A stretch of DNA of 48,876 bases from a virus. Below are positions 18,054 through 25,519 of this stretch, in pieces (position 1 is the first letter of the stretch; each line of letters starts with the position of its first letter). The notes below the pieces were generated by a model. It was not told the origin of the DNA and did no database searches. It was given only the letters and a program-made list of their open reading frames with translations. The translations under genes and the position numbers were made by a program. The stretch lies in IMG/VR virus record IMGVR_UViG_3300045996_000280, positions 1 to 48,876 of that record. One strand, given 5' to 3'.

Positions 18054-18458
18054 TTATGATCGGGAGATTTCAAAACTACCCTTGTGACCTTTTAGCGCAT
18101 CTTGTTTAATTGATTGTTCTGATGCGTCTACACGTGCCTGTTTTTCAGCCTGATCTTCTTGAAACCATTCCTTGTCAATTGACATGAGAACGGAGAAATC
18201 ACCCTGACCTACAGAAACGCGAGCAGCAGAACCAGCTACAGAGGCGGCGTTAACCCGGCGATCACCAATTTGATGGTCTTCGGCCTTTTCAACTACCCAC
18301 CCATTTTGTTGAAACATCTCAACACGACCGTCTTTGTCGTTGACAAATCGGTATTCACGGCCTTCTTGCTTGTTGGAAACATGCAGAATGCTCTTTGAAC
18401 CGACTGGTGCCCGCTTCGGGCGGCTACCTCGTGTAACCTTCGCAATTTCTTTAGTCAT
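18054..18458 (-). CDS. Hypothetical head-region protein
   Basis: A 134-residue, highly charged protein with a basic N-terminus (TRGSRPKRAP), a small central beta-like segment and an acidic, Gln/Glu-rich helical tail. It lies between the scaffold-like gene and the decoration gene. It could be an assembly factor. No domain is recognised. Confidence 0.6.
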   Translation of the reverse strand: MTKEIAKVTRGSRPKRAPVGSKSILHVSNKQEGREYRFVNDKDGRVEMFQQNGWVVEKAEDHQIGDRRVNAASVAGSAARVSVGQGDFSVLMSIDKEWFQEDQAEKQARVDASEQSIKQDALKGHKGSFEISRS

Positions 18459-18460
18459 TT

Positions 18461-19261
18461 TTAAAGCCCTTTAGCTTTTTTAAGATCGGCCAGGTATTGC
18501 TCTTTAGTCAGTACCTTGCTTTGAACTAGGTTGTTCATAATTCGACGCTCTGTGTCAGTAAGCTCGATTTCCTTTGAGGAAACACGGCCCTTAGCAGAAC
18601 TCCCCTCCACTGCGGAAGGCTTGTCTTTGTTGGGGTTGCGGAACTTGGTAGGAAACTCGGCACGTACGGCCTTCTCAATTTCCTTCAGCACCTGATCGGG
18701 GGTCATGGTTTTAGCCATAACAGCCCCTCGGAACTTGGCCCCTACCTCATCCGCAAATACCCGCATATGAGGTTGTGTCTCATACCAAGTGTTTTGAGCC
18801 ATCCAGCCTTGCAGCACAGGATGAACTTCAGGTTCAACCGGGGCAGTTAGCTCTTGTTTAAGGGCTCCGTGTTCTTCCTCAATTTCCTCACGTCGCTCAT
18901 TGAGTGCGTGATACTTGGTAAGGTCACCTTCCTCAACAGCAATTTCTTGCTGCTTCTTGAGGTCGGCCAGAGCACGCTTGTATTCAGTTTCCTGAACCTT
19001 GGTGTAATGCGACTTCATGCCGTCAAGCGCGGCTTCAAGTCGTTTCAGTTGTTTGTTTTGATTGGCAATTCGTTCAAACAGCGGTTGACGCTGCACAAAC
19101 TCCTTGGCATCAATGAAATTCTCATCATCGCCTTCAAACTCTTCTTTAGGACGCCAGCCCATCTCGATGGCTTTTTGCTCAATCGGAGATAGCTTCACTT
19201 CCTCGGAAGGGGTTGCTTCAGGTGCCGACTCGGGCACTAGTTCTTGGTTTTCTTCACTCAT
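18461..19261 (-). CDS. Probable scaffolding protein
   Basis: A 266-residue, strongly acidic and helical protein. It begins with SEENQELVPESAPEATPSEE, has a long charged coiled coil (about residues 80-140) and a basic C-terminal helix (RRIMNNLVQSKVLTKEQYL). This acidic coil with a basic end, encoded between portal and capsid genes, is the standard layout of phage scaffolds that direct shell assembly and then leave. Its ATG overlaps the stop of the GroES-like gene. Confidence 0.75.
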   Translation of the reverse strand: MSEENQELVPESAPEATPSEEVKLSPIEQKAIEMGWRPKEEFEGDDENFIDAKEFVQRQPLFERIANQNKQLKRLEAALDGMKSHYTKVQETEYKRALADLKKQQEIAVEEGDLTKYHALNERREEIEEEHGALKQELTAPVEPEVHPVLQGWMAQNTWYETQPHMRVFADEVGAKFRGAVMAKTMTPDQVLKEIEKAVRAEFPTKFRNPNKDKPSAVEGSSAKGRVSSKEIELTDTERRIMNNLVQSKVLTKEQYLADLKKAKGL

Positions 19262-19593
19262 TCAGTTGTCTCCCACACCATGACGATGTCCTCGTCGTTG
19301 ACCACAAGGTATTTCTCATCGGGGTTACCTGGGTTTTTCAGGATTTTCCCTCCGTGTCGAGCATAAGAAACTCGATCACCTACCTTGCACCAAGCATCCA
19401 CGCCTCCGCGATCACTGAAGGCAACTGGCCCTAGTTGAAGCACAATGCCGGAATCAATGGCGGTGGCTTCTTTCCGTTCGTCTGCTTCTTGCAAAACAAT
19501 GCCGCTGCGCTTGGCAGCTGCAATAACGGGATCAAAGGTTTCCAGGGTGTCTGGTTTAATTAGTACCCGATAACCGGGCGTTTTGGGAGTCAT
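19258..19593 (-). CDS. GroES-like co-chaperonin
   Basis: A 111-residue protein with the chaperonin-10 layout: YRVLIKPD near the N-terminus (GroES has DRVIVKR), SGIVLQEAD before a mobile-loop-like stretch, DSGIVLQLGP, WCKVGDRVSYARHGGK, and the C-terminal EKYLVVNDEDIVMV, equivalent to the GroES end. Phage co-chaperonins such as T4 gp31 replace host GroES when the capsid protein folds. Its place between portal and scaffold genes supports this job. No GroEL gene is present, so it would act with host GroEL. Its ATG overlaps the stop of the small gene at 19590. Confidence 0.75.
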   Translation of the reverse strand: MTPKTPGYRVLIKPDTLETFDPVIAAAKRSGIVLQEADERKEATAIDSGIVLQLGPVAFSDRGGVDAWCKVGDRVSYARHGGKILKNPGNPDEKYLVVNDEDIVMVWETTE

Positions 19594-19790
19594 TGATTAA
19601 CGTCCTCAACATCTGTGTTGATAATGTCTTCTACGGCTTGGATGTAGCCTGAAACGTATTCCAGCTTTTCCGGTTCGCCACGTAGATTTTTAAGCACGTT
19701 ATATTTGTGCTCTTGGAGACCAGCGAAGAAATTTCGTGTTACTTCGAGTTCTTGCCACTCTTTAAAGGCTTGCTTTGAGGTTGCGATGAT
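19590..19790 (-). CDS. Small protein overlapping the portal end, no AUG start
   Basis: An open frame in the -1 frame relative to the portal gene encodes a charged, helical product and ends in an ATGA overlap with the GroES-like start. It has no ATG, GTG or TTG in its first 30 or so codons. An excellent ribosome site, AAGGAG (19801-19796), stands five bases before ATC ATC (19790), giving a 66-residue protein beginning IIATSKQAFKEWQ. Alternatively, the portal ribosome could slip at T-TTA-AAG (19766-19760) and add 56 residues to the portal. Small helical proteins of this kind commonly follow phage portal genes. Confidence 0.6.
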   Translation of the reverse strand: MIATSKQAFKEWQELEVTRNFFAGLQEHKYNVLKNLRGEPEKLEYVSGYIQAVEDIINTDVEDVNQ

Positions 19791-21832
19791 TTAAGCTCCT
19801 TAGCTTGAGTAATCTTCTGTTGATGCTGTTGTGCGTTTTGTTGGAGCTTTTGGGCTCCCTGCGCTGCCGCCTGCGCTTGGAAAATTCGTTGCTTATGGAT
19901 TTCAGCAGCTGAGGTGATTTGGGCCTTCTCGCCCTCAATCTGCATTTGTTGCGCATGTTGTTGCGCCTTCATATGCATTTGCAGTTCGGCATCACGAGCC
20001 TGCAATTCCATCTTCTGCTGTGTTTCTTGAAGCTTGATCCCAGCCTTTTGCTGTTCCATCTGAAGCTTCATTTGCATTTCCATTTGCTTAGGATCAGGAC
20101 CGGGCTCTGGAGGAGCACCTGTCTGAGCCACTTGAGGATTCAATAGCTGTTGCCAGTTAGGCTGTTCCTGAGCCTCTAGGACACGGGAAATAACCTCCAC
20201 TGGGTTCATGAGGGGACCCGCCATACCCATAAGCTCTAGGAGGCCCTGGGCCTTCATCAGCTTCTCACTCTGGGAAACGGCGTTGGGGTCTGCACCTGGG
20301 CAGATGTCATAGCCCTTGTCCAAGAAGTCGTCTGGCCCAATGGGCTCATCCAACACTTCCGCCTCTGTTTGAGGATCAAGATAAACACCATTGAGGTAAT
20401 AAATCTTTTTAAATTCTTCATCCAAACTGCGGAAAATACGCTTATACACAGCAGTGAAAACCTTCATCCCCTGTTCCACCGTAGCCATCGTTGTGGTTGC
20501 GGGGGTGTTCTGACCAGGCATCTTACCTGTGAAGATTTCAGCAACTGAGGCCAGTTCCTTACCAGAGGTAATCAAACTGCCCATAAGCTGGAACAACACG
20601 TTGCTAGGGTCCTTAGCCGGAAGCGGCACAATTTGCTTCTTCAGGTCATCTCCAGTGGCATTTACTGGTTTCCACTCACCGGGCTGCATCCGCGTATCAC
20701 CAGCCTTGAGCCGCAGGCCCTTGCCAATGAAGCCACTCTGAAGGTTGCTCAGGGTGCCCGCATCAACCAACTGGTTAATCAGGGTGTTTACAGACTCGTT
20801 AATCGGACCAAGCAGTACGCCGAAACCAAGGCTGTAAAAGCTACCATCAGGGTTAGGCACAAAGGAAAACTTTGTGTAATACTGCTGGGCAGTGATTTTG
20901 GAAACTTCGCCATCGGCATTGAACTCTACGTCTTCCTCTGCAAAGCGGGCTACAATACGCAGTATCCGACCCGTTTCCTTGTGGAACGTAACAATGTAGG
21001 GCTCTTCATAGCCGTCATCGTCTAGGTCCAGGTAGGTATGCTGCTCAATCAGTGTGTAGGGCGTGGTTTCATCAATCGCCCCATCAAAGGGTGAAACCCG
21101 CTGGTTTGGATCGGTTTGTGGTTGAGGCTGGGTGCCTAGGTCAACATCAAGAAACAGGCCCTTACGGACCCGCTCTTTGAGAACCCGAGGCGTCATCTCA
21201 ATGACTTCTGAAACCCGCTCGGCATCTGACAGGCAATGTGCCCAGTAGTTGACAACGAGGTTTTTAGGCAGAATCAGTGTGCTCTTAACCTTCTCGGTAC
21301 TGGGATCGTAGAAAGTCTTTTTGAACACAGTGCCAATAATGGGCAGCATCATTAGCAGCTTGTCCATGTCCTCTTCCCAAGATTTCATGTCATGCATGAG
21401 TTGGTAGGACATAAAGGTGGCTACTCGGTCTGCCTTGGCCCGCTTCTGACCGTCAAGGTCTTTGCCAATAACCTTACCCTGCACCACCTTGCCGTTTGAG
21501 GGCACCAGACTTGGGTAAGCCCGTGCGGCAAACTGCATGGCAGCTGTGGACAGTAGGGGGTATTTGATGTTGGAGGCTTTAGGCCAGGGGAAGCTCTTTT
21601 CCTTGCGGACCTGCATTGCAAGGTCAGTCCACTCGTCTAGCTCCTTTTCCCAGTCTTCCCGGCTCTTCTGGTCCCGCTCAAAGCCGGTTTTGCAGGAGTT
21701 GCCAATGTCCTCTAGCGTCTGTTCATCCAGCGTTTCCGCAAGGTTGGTGGAGGCTAGAAGTCGCGTAACGGTGTTAATATCCTGTGAGTTGGCTACGGCC
21801 GGACTCCCCATCTCCGCTTGTTCTAAGTTCAT
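19739..21832 (-). CDS. P22-like portal protein
   Basis: A protein of about 697 residues, close to the 725 of P22 gp1, that forms the dodecameric DNA channel of the head. It contains WTDLAMQVRKEKSFPWPKASN, YPLLSTAAMQFAARAYP, the long central wing with LIEQHTYLDLDDDGYEEPY, and a C-terminal Gln-rich helical tail of about 120 residues resembling the portal barrel. I chose the ATG at 21832, which has GAGGA upstream. An earlier TTG at 21877 is possible. The start lies inside the terminase gene, and the end overlaps the small -1-frame gene. Confidence 0.9.
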   Translation of the reverse strand: MNLEQAEMGSPAVANSQDINTVTRLLASTNLAETLDEQTLEDIGNSCKTGFERDQKSREDWEKELDEWTDLAMQVRKEKSFPWPKASNIKYPLLSTAAMQFAARAYPSLVPSNGKVVQGKVIGKDLDGQKRAKADRVATFMSYQLMHDMKSWEEDMDKLLMMLPIIGTVFKKTFYDPSTEKVKSTLILPKNLVVNYWAHCLSDAERVSEVIEMTPRVLKERVRKGLFLDVDLGTQPQPQTDPNQRVSPFDGAIDETTPYTLIEQHTYLDLDDDGYEEPYIVTFHKETGRILRIVARFAEEDVEFNADGEVSKITAQQYYTKFSFVPNPDGSFYSLGFGVLLGPINESVNTLINQLVDAGTLSNLQSGFIGKGLRLKAGDTRMQPGEWKPVNATGDDLKKQIVPLPAKDPSNVLFQLMGSLITSGKELASVAEIFTGKMPGQNTPATTTMATVEQGMKVFTAVYKRIFRSLDEEFKKIYYLNGVYLDPQTEAEVLDEPIGPDDFLDKGYDICPGADPNAVSQSEKLMKAQGLLELMGMAGPLMNPVEVISRVLEAQEQPNWQQLLNPQVAQTGAPPEPGPDPKQMEMQMKLQMEQQKAGIKLQETQQKMELQARDAELQMHMKAQQHAQQMQIEGEKAQITSAAEIHKQRIFQAQAAAQGAQKLQQNAQQHQQKITQAKELKSSQPQSKPLKSGKNSK

Positions 21833-23291
21833 CAAGGAAATCCTCTTCGTCTTGTTCCTCCCTTGTGGGAGCTTCAACCAGGTTGTTTAAAAGCAAACCA
21901 AGGTAGGAAAATGCATCCACCTGGTCGTCGTGTGTGTCTCGGGGGAACTTGGTAAGCTCATCCTCGAATGTAGGAAACCAGTCTGCTTCCTTGTCAAAGA
22001 AAACCGACTTGGCACGCATACGGGCCTGCATACCTCGCGCGCGGGTTAGCTTGTCCTTGCCTTGGTGCTTGAGTTGCACAAGGTTGATAAACACCCCGGT
22101 GCGGATCATTTCTTCCCGTAGGAAGGGGCCAATGGACTTGGAAACCTGCATCTCCTCAATACCGACAAACTCCGGCTGGTAGATGCGCTGGAGAGCAATA
22201 AGCTGGTCTACGATTTCTCGACCGTCTAGGCGTTCACGCACAACCTGTAGGATGTGAATCTGCCGGTTCTCGTCCACACCAGCCACCACGAACACCGAGT
22301 AGTCGGCACGTTGTTCCTGCGAAATCGCAAGGTCAACCGTGATGTAGATGTGCAGCTTCTGTTGCCGAATGTCCTTGGGACACTCTAGGAAGTCTGTGCG
22401 CTTGAAGAATGCCGAAGCCTCGTCAAGAGGCATGTTTAGGTATTCTTGGCTGTAGCCGTCTGCCATGCCGCTTGCAGCAAACTCAGCCTTCTTCTCAATA
22501 AACCATTGTGCGGAGTATTGTTCAGGCCACAGGATGTGCTCAAAATCCTCGCTGTGTGCACGATACTTAACACCGCGCCACCCGCCACGTTTTTTCTCAC
22601 TCCACAGTTTTAGGGGCTCTTTCCGTGTCCACTTGTCATAGGACAGTGGCATCATGTTTTCCAGCAGGCTGTCTGTGTGCATCACAGTGCCCACCACACG
22701 GATAATCCCAGAACGGCTCATACAGGGCAAAAGGGCCTTGTAAAACCAATGTTTCATCTTGTCTCGACGTTCCTTGTTCATGACAGCCTCGTCATCCTCA
22801 AGGTCGTCGCAGATGACGATGTCAGGGCGTTTGCCCAACCAGTTCATACCACGGAGGGCCTGACCTGCGCCCTTTGCCATGATGCGGAACTTGTGCCCGT
22901 CAGCCATCTCTACAACAATATCTGTCTCGGAATCACGTACAAATTGAACGTGACCTTTGTCATTACGCTTTAACTCAAATAGCGAGTTAACAGCCTCGTT
23001 GTTCTGGAGATGGTCCTTGATGGACGACAGGAACATTACGGCCTGTGCCTCCGTGTTTGCGATGAGCACCATGTAGTTGCGCTCACGGAACAGGAGGGTT
23101 GCTAGGCCGTAAGCCACCGTACCACCGGTTGTCTTCGCGTGTGCTCGTGGAGCAGCGATGGCTACCTTGGTGTCCTTGGAGCAGAAGAGGTCCCACATCT
23201 CTCGGTGAAATGCAGGACTCTCTACGGCATTGTCAAATCTGGAAGATAAAACTGTTCTGGAAAATCCGGCAATTGTTTCTGATGTGAGCAC
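21774..23291 (-). CDS. terL: Terminase large subunit
   Basis: This 505-residue motor cuts and packages DNA. The ATPase half has a Walker A-like APRAHAKTT near residue 48, a Walker B-like DIVICDDLEDDEA near 160, and coupling motif VGTVMHTDS. The nuclease half has ITVDLAIS, VGIEEMQVSKS and the C-terminal DTHDDQVDAFSYL acidic cluster. Start is GTG at 23291, overlapping the last base of the holin stop. The end overlaps the portal start by about 59 bases. Confidence 0.93.
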   Translation of the reverse strand: MLTSETIAGFSRTVLSSRFDNAVESPAFHREMWDLFCSKDTKVAIAAPRAHAKTTGGTVAYGLATLLFRERNYMVLIANTEAQAVMFLSSIKDHLQNNEAVNSLFELKRNDKGHVQFVRDSETDIVVEMADGHKFRIMAKGAGQALRGMNWLGKRPDIVICDDLEDDEAVMNKERRDKMKHWFYKALLPCMSRSGIIRVVGTVMHTDSLLENMMPLSYDKWTRKEPLKLWSEKKRGGWRGVKYRAHSEDFEHILWPEQYSAQWFIEKKAEFAASGMADGYSQEYLNMPLDEASAFFKRTDFLECPKDIRQQKLHIYITVDLAISQEQRADYSVFVVAGVDENRQIHILQVVRERLDGREIVDQLIALQRIYQPEFVGIEEMQVSKSIGPFLREEMIRTGVFINLVQLKHQGKDKLTRARGMQARMRAKSVFFDKEADWFPTFEDELTKFPRDTHDDQVDAFSYLGLLLNNLVEAPTREEQDEEDFLDELRTSGDGESGRSQLTGY

Positions 23292-23710
23292 TACTTCACC
23301 GTTTTCTCATAAGTCCGATAGGCACCTAGGCCCAGCAAACCAAACAAGAGCGGCATCATTTCCACCATGTCAATGGGCGGTAGCTCTATGTGATGACCGG
23401 TATATTGACCCAGTACGAATAAAGCAGGGCCACCAATGTACTTAGCGAAGAAAGCCAAAGCGCAACTCCAACCGACAGCTGGCCGCCAACCTGACTTGAA
23501 AAGGTTGTCGCTCTTTGCTTCCTCGACATTAACGTCCCCTTGTTTAAGAGCCAGCTGGGTGTTGGCATTCAAGATGGCAAGTTCACCACTTTGCTGCAAT
23601 TCCAACAGTCTTAGCTTTGCTTCTTCTTGTTTTGTTTTATCTGGAAAAATTCTTTCCACCAGGGAAAGGCCAACCTCAAGCAGTCCAGCTGCCACAACTG
23701 GGGCAACCAT
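23291..23710 (-). CDS. Holin of the three-TM family
   Basis: A 139-residue membrane protein resembling the phage 3TM holin family. A hydrophobic N-terminus (PVVAAGLLEVGLSLVER) is followed by a charged helix, then FKSGWRPAVGWSCALAFFAKY, a second hydrophobic stretch, and a last one at EMMPLLFGLLGLGAYRTYEK. The SGWRPxxGW motif is characteristic. Holins open the inner membrane for the endolysin. Here the gene sits next to the terminase, far from the endolysin but in the same operon. Confidence 0.85.
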   Translation of the reverse strand: MVAPVVAAGLLEVGLSLVERIFPDKTKQEEAKLRLLELQQSGELAILNANTQLALKQGDVNVEEAKSDNLFKSGWRPAVGWSCALAFFAKYIGGPALFVLGQYTGHHIELPPIDMVEMMPLLFGLLGLGAYRTYEKTVK

Positions 23711-24009
23711 TATTTCTTTCGCTCCCGCTTGGAGGTTTGGCTTTTCATGCTCCCGTCAGCGTTGCGGGAGAAGGACCTGTTACTGGAAGCAGACACAGCA
23801 CGAAGGTTGGATTTGGCGGATGTGCCACCCTTGGAGAGTGGTTTGCGGTGGTCGAGGTCTTTGCCGTCGCCCCGCTTAACTGTGCCGTCCTTGATGGCGT
23901 CATTGCGAGCCACGGTACGTTCTGAGCGGTTTTTCCGCTGTTCGGGTTTGGAGTGGTACTTGTCGTACTCTTCTCGATAATTACGTTTCCCGTCCTTCTG
24001 GTAAGGCAT
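23710..24009 (-). CDS. Small HNH-like nuclease beside the terminase
   Basis: A basic protein of about 99 residues. It has a Lys/Arg/Tyr-rich N-terminus (YREEYDKYHSKPEQRKNRSE) and a nuclease-like core, DLDHRKPLSKGGTSAKSN, followed by LRAVSASSNRSFSRN. HNH proteins next to terminase are widespread in phages and in some are needed for packaging cleavage. The core motif lacks the Cys zinc knuckle of larger HNH enzymes. The ATG at 24009 was preferred; two earlier Met or alternative starts exist. Confidence 0.75.
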   Translation of the reverse strand: MPYQKDGKRNYREEYDKYHSKPEQRKNRSERTVARNDAIKDGTVKRGDGKDLDHRKPLSKGGTSAKSNLRAVSASSNRSFSRNADGSMKSQTSKRERKK

Positions 24010-24637
24010 CCGATTCCCCTGGTTGTGAGGCATCACTAACAAAGATAACGTCAGTTACCTCCACAGGAGCCTTGATGTCTTGTTTATTGGCAAACTGGGC
24101 AAACTGCTGCGCAAGCTTTTCCAGCTTGGACACAACGTTGTCCTCATGCACTTGAACCTTCTCTGTGGTGTTGAGGCGTTCCCGCCGGTCAATCATGTCC
24201 ACAGTGACACGGTGAATGTCTCGGAGAGCAACTGGTTTGCGCTTCATCTTTCCCGTTTTCTGGTCATAGATGAAATCACCGTGCTCTAGCCGATCTTCCA
24301 CAAGCTCCATGCTTTTAGAAATAATCTTTTTCATTCGATTGGAAACCTCAATGGTTTCTTGTCCACGAATGTCATTTGCCATTTCCTGCCACCACTCTTG
24401 CCGCTTCCAGGAAGTAATGGTGACTTCGGGGATACGTAGGGCATTGGCAGCGGCACGCACACTGCCGAGCAGCATGTAGGTTTGTAAAGCCTCAATCTTC
24501 TGGCTGTCGCTGTAGCGCACATTGGTTGGTGCATCTATGGCACGCCGCTTAGGCGATTTGAGGGATTTTCCCTTTTCGTTGTCGGTTAGCAAGGAACTAC
24601 TCCAGTGATCTTCAAAAGCCAAGGCATATTGTAGCAT
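23981..24637 (-). CDS. Terminase small subunit (probable)
   Basis: A protein of up to 218 residues with an N-terminal helix-turn-helix (YSDSQKIEALQTYMLLGS, ALRIPEVTITSWKRQEWW) and a helical middle rich in basic and acidic residues, as in small terminases that recognise the packaging site. It lies upstream of the HNH, holin and large terminase genes. The ATG at 24637 lies in the loop of a perfect inverted repeat and has a poor ribosome site. A TTG at 24592 has GGAG seven bases upstream and may be the true start. Confidence 0.78.
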   Translation of the reverse strand: MLQYALAFEDHWSSSLLTDNEKGKSLKSPKRRAIDAPTNVRYSDSQKIEALQTYMLLGSVRAAANALRIPEVTITSWKRQEWWQEMANDIRGQETIEVSNRMKKIISKSMELVEDRLEHGDFIYDQKTGKMKRKPVALRDIHRVTVDMIDRRERLNTTEKVQVHEDNVVSKLEKLAQQFAQFANKQDIKAPVEVTDVIFVSDASQPGESDALPEGRET

Positions 24638-24649
24638 TTTTCAATATGC
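24624..24649. promoter_or_regulatory. Inverted repeat enclosing the small-terminase ATG
   Basis: A perfect eight-base inverted repeat, GCATATTG (24624-24631) and CAATATGC (24642-24649), leaves a ten-base loop. In minus-strand RNA the loop holds the first ATG of the small-terminase gene. It may be an operator or an RNA hairpin that controls initiation. Nothing else in the sequence decides between these. Confidence 0.55.
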
Positions 24650-24666
24650 AAGATCTTTTATATACC

Positions 24667-25215
24667 TTATTCTGTTTTATTCTTTTCCATGATTCGACGC
24701 ATGGACTCGCCTAGCGTGGCCCACTCTTCCGGGGAGCCGGTTCCCTTCATGCGATTGGCCCGCCAAGACACGATATGGACATTTCCCTTGACATACCCCT
24801 TGGTGTTGTCGATTCGGTCAAACGTTGGGTAGTCATCAGCCTTCCACATTGTTTGGTTGTAATTGAGTGGAATTCCAAGAAGTGGACAGTGGGTTGTGAA
24901 CTCAATGTCGCTGAACTTGATGTCGAATTCCTTGGCCTTGGTGTTACGTCGCTTGTTCTGGAAACGCTCATAGAGGTTGCCAAACATGGCCTGGGCCACT
25001 GTGGCATTAACACCCAGTTCACGCATAAACTTGCGGGTATAGTTTTCTGTGAGCAGGCGGAACTTTGCCTGCATTTGGCTCTGTAGGTCCTTGTACTTCC
25101 TTCGGATACACGATGAGAGAGTGGCTACAGGTACATCCAGCATGTCAGAGATAACCTTGTATGGAACACCAGCAGAGTAGAGTTTAACCAGGGAGAGTTC
25201 TTGTTCGTTAGTCAT
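24667..25215 (-). CDS. HNH endonuclease with N-terminal helix-turn-helix
   Basis: A 182-residue protein that opens the late operon. Residues 1-45 contain a helix-turn-helix (LVKLYSAGVPYKVISDMLDV, PVATLSSCIRRKY). The C-terminal half has CPLLGIPLNYN, YPTFDRIDNTKGYVKGNVHI and VSWRANRMK, a recurrent His-Me-finger/HNH nuclease pattern in free-standing phage endonucleases. It may be a mobile nuclease placed before terminase or a regulator-like nuclease. There is no clear ribosome site, and the promoter-like TATAAT lies about 30 bases upstream. Confidence 0.75.
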   Translation of the reverse strand: MTNEQELSLVKLYSAGVPYKVISDMLDVPVATLSSCIRRKYKDLQSQMQAKFRLLTENYTRKFMRELGVNATVAQAMFGNLYERFQNKRRNTKAKEFDIKFSDIEFTTHCPLLGIPLNYNQTMWKADDYPTFDRIDNTKGYVKGNVHIVSWRANRMKGTGSPEEWATLGESMRRIMEKNKTE

Positions 25216-25237
25216 GGAGCAATTTGAAGTATAGGGT

Positions 25238-25272
25238 GTAAATATTATACCACATAATGCATTCCATTTCTA
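25238..25272 (-). promoter_or_regulatory. Probable promoter of the left-arm (virion) operon
   Basis: On the minus strand a perfect TATAAT (25249-25244) is preceded by TGG, giving an extended -10 element. The -35 position has only TAGAAA, 17 bases upstream. It faces the whole terminase-to-endolysin operon and is the best promoter seen for it. Confidence 0.65.
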
Positions 25273-25275
25273 CAC

Positions 25276-25288
25276 AAACACAGTGTTT
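25276..25288. promoter_or_regulatory. Palindrome AAACACAGTGTTT, possible operator
   Basis: A six-base perfect inverted repeat around one central base lies just upstream of the late promoter, in the divergent control region. Its size suits a dimeric repressor, but no candidate regulator gene lies adjacent. Confidence 0.4.
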
Positions 25289-25320
25289 AAAGAAAATATT
25301 CTTTTAATGCGAGGTCATCA

Positions 25321-25477
25321 GGCCGAGCATCTGAAGGGAGAAGACACCCAGGTCTTCGACCAACACAATGAAGGAGGAAGGGAGCCCAAAGCTCTCTTCC
25401 GACACACAGATGTTGTAAGAAATAACAGCATAAGATGTAACAGTTCAAATAAAGTTCTGTGTCAACGGAACTTTTTT
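25321..25477 (+). ncRNA. Possible structured RNA ending in a terminator
   Basis: Three hairpins follow one another: GAAGAC/GTCTTC near 25339-25356, GGAAGGGAGC/GCTCTCTTCC near 25377-25401, and AAAGTTC (25451-25457) with GAACTTT (25468-25474) followed by a T run. The last is a good plus-strand terminator. A reading frame crossing all three hairpins has no ribosome site, and I do not accept it as a gene. A short untranslated RNA or an attenuated leader is the better reading. Its promoter was not located with confidence. Confidence 0.4.
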
Positions 25478-25483
25478 CATTTC

Positions 25484-25513
25484 TTGTATCTAACTATATT
25501 ATTCTTTTACTAT
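25484..25513 (+). promoter_or_regulatory. Sigma70-like promoter for the right arm
   Basis: TTGTAT (25484-25489) and TACTAT (25508-25513) are separated by 18 bases in an AT-rich stretch immediately after the terminator. Transcription from here would enter the long untranslated region leading to the first plus-strand gene. Confidence 0.55.
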
Positions 25514-25519
25514 AGCTAT

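Noticed and set aside
19748-19807. A GTG start (GTGGCAAGAACT) near the portal end for the small downstream gene
   Set aside because: That frame closes after about 20 codons, so it cannot encode the frame that ends at 19590.
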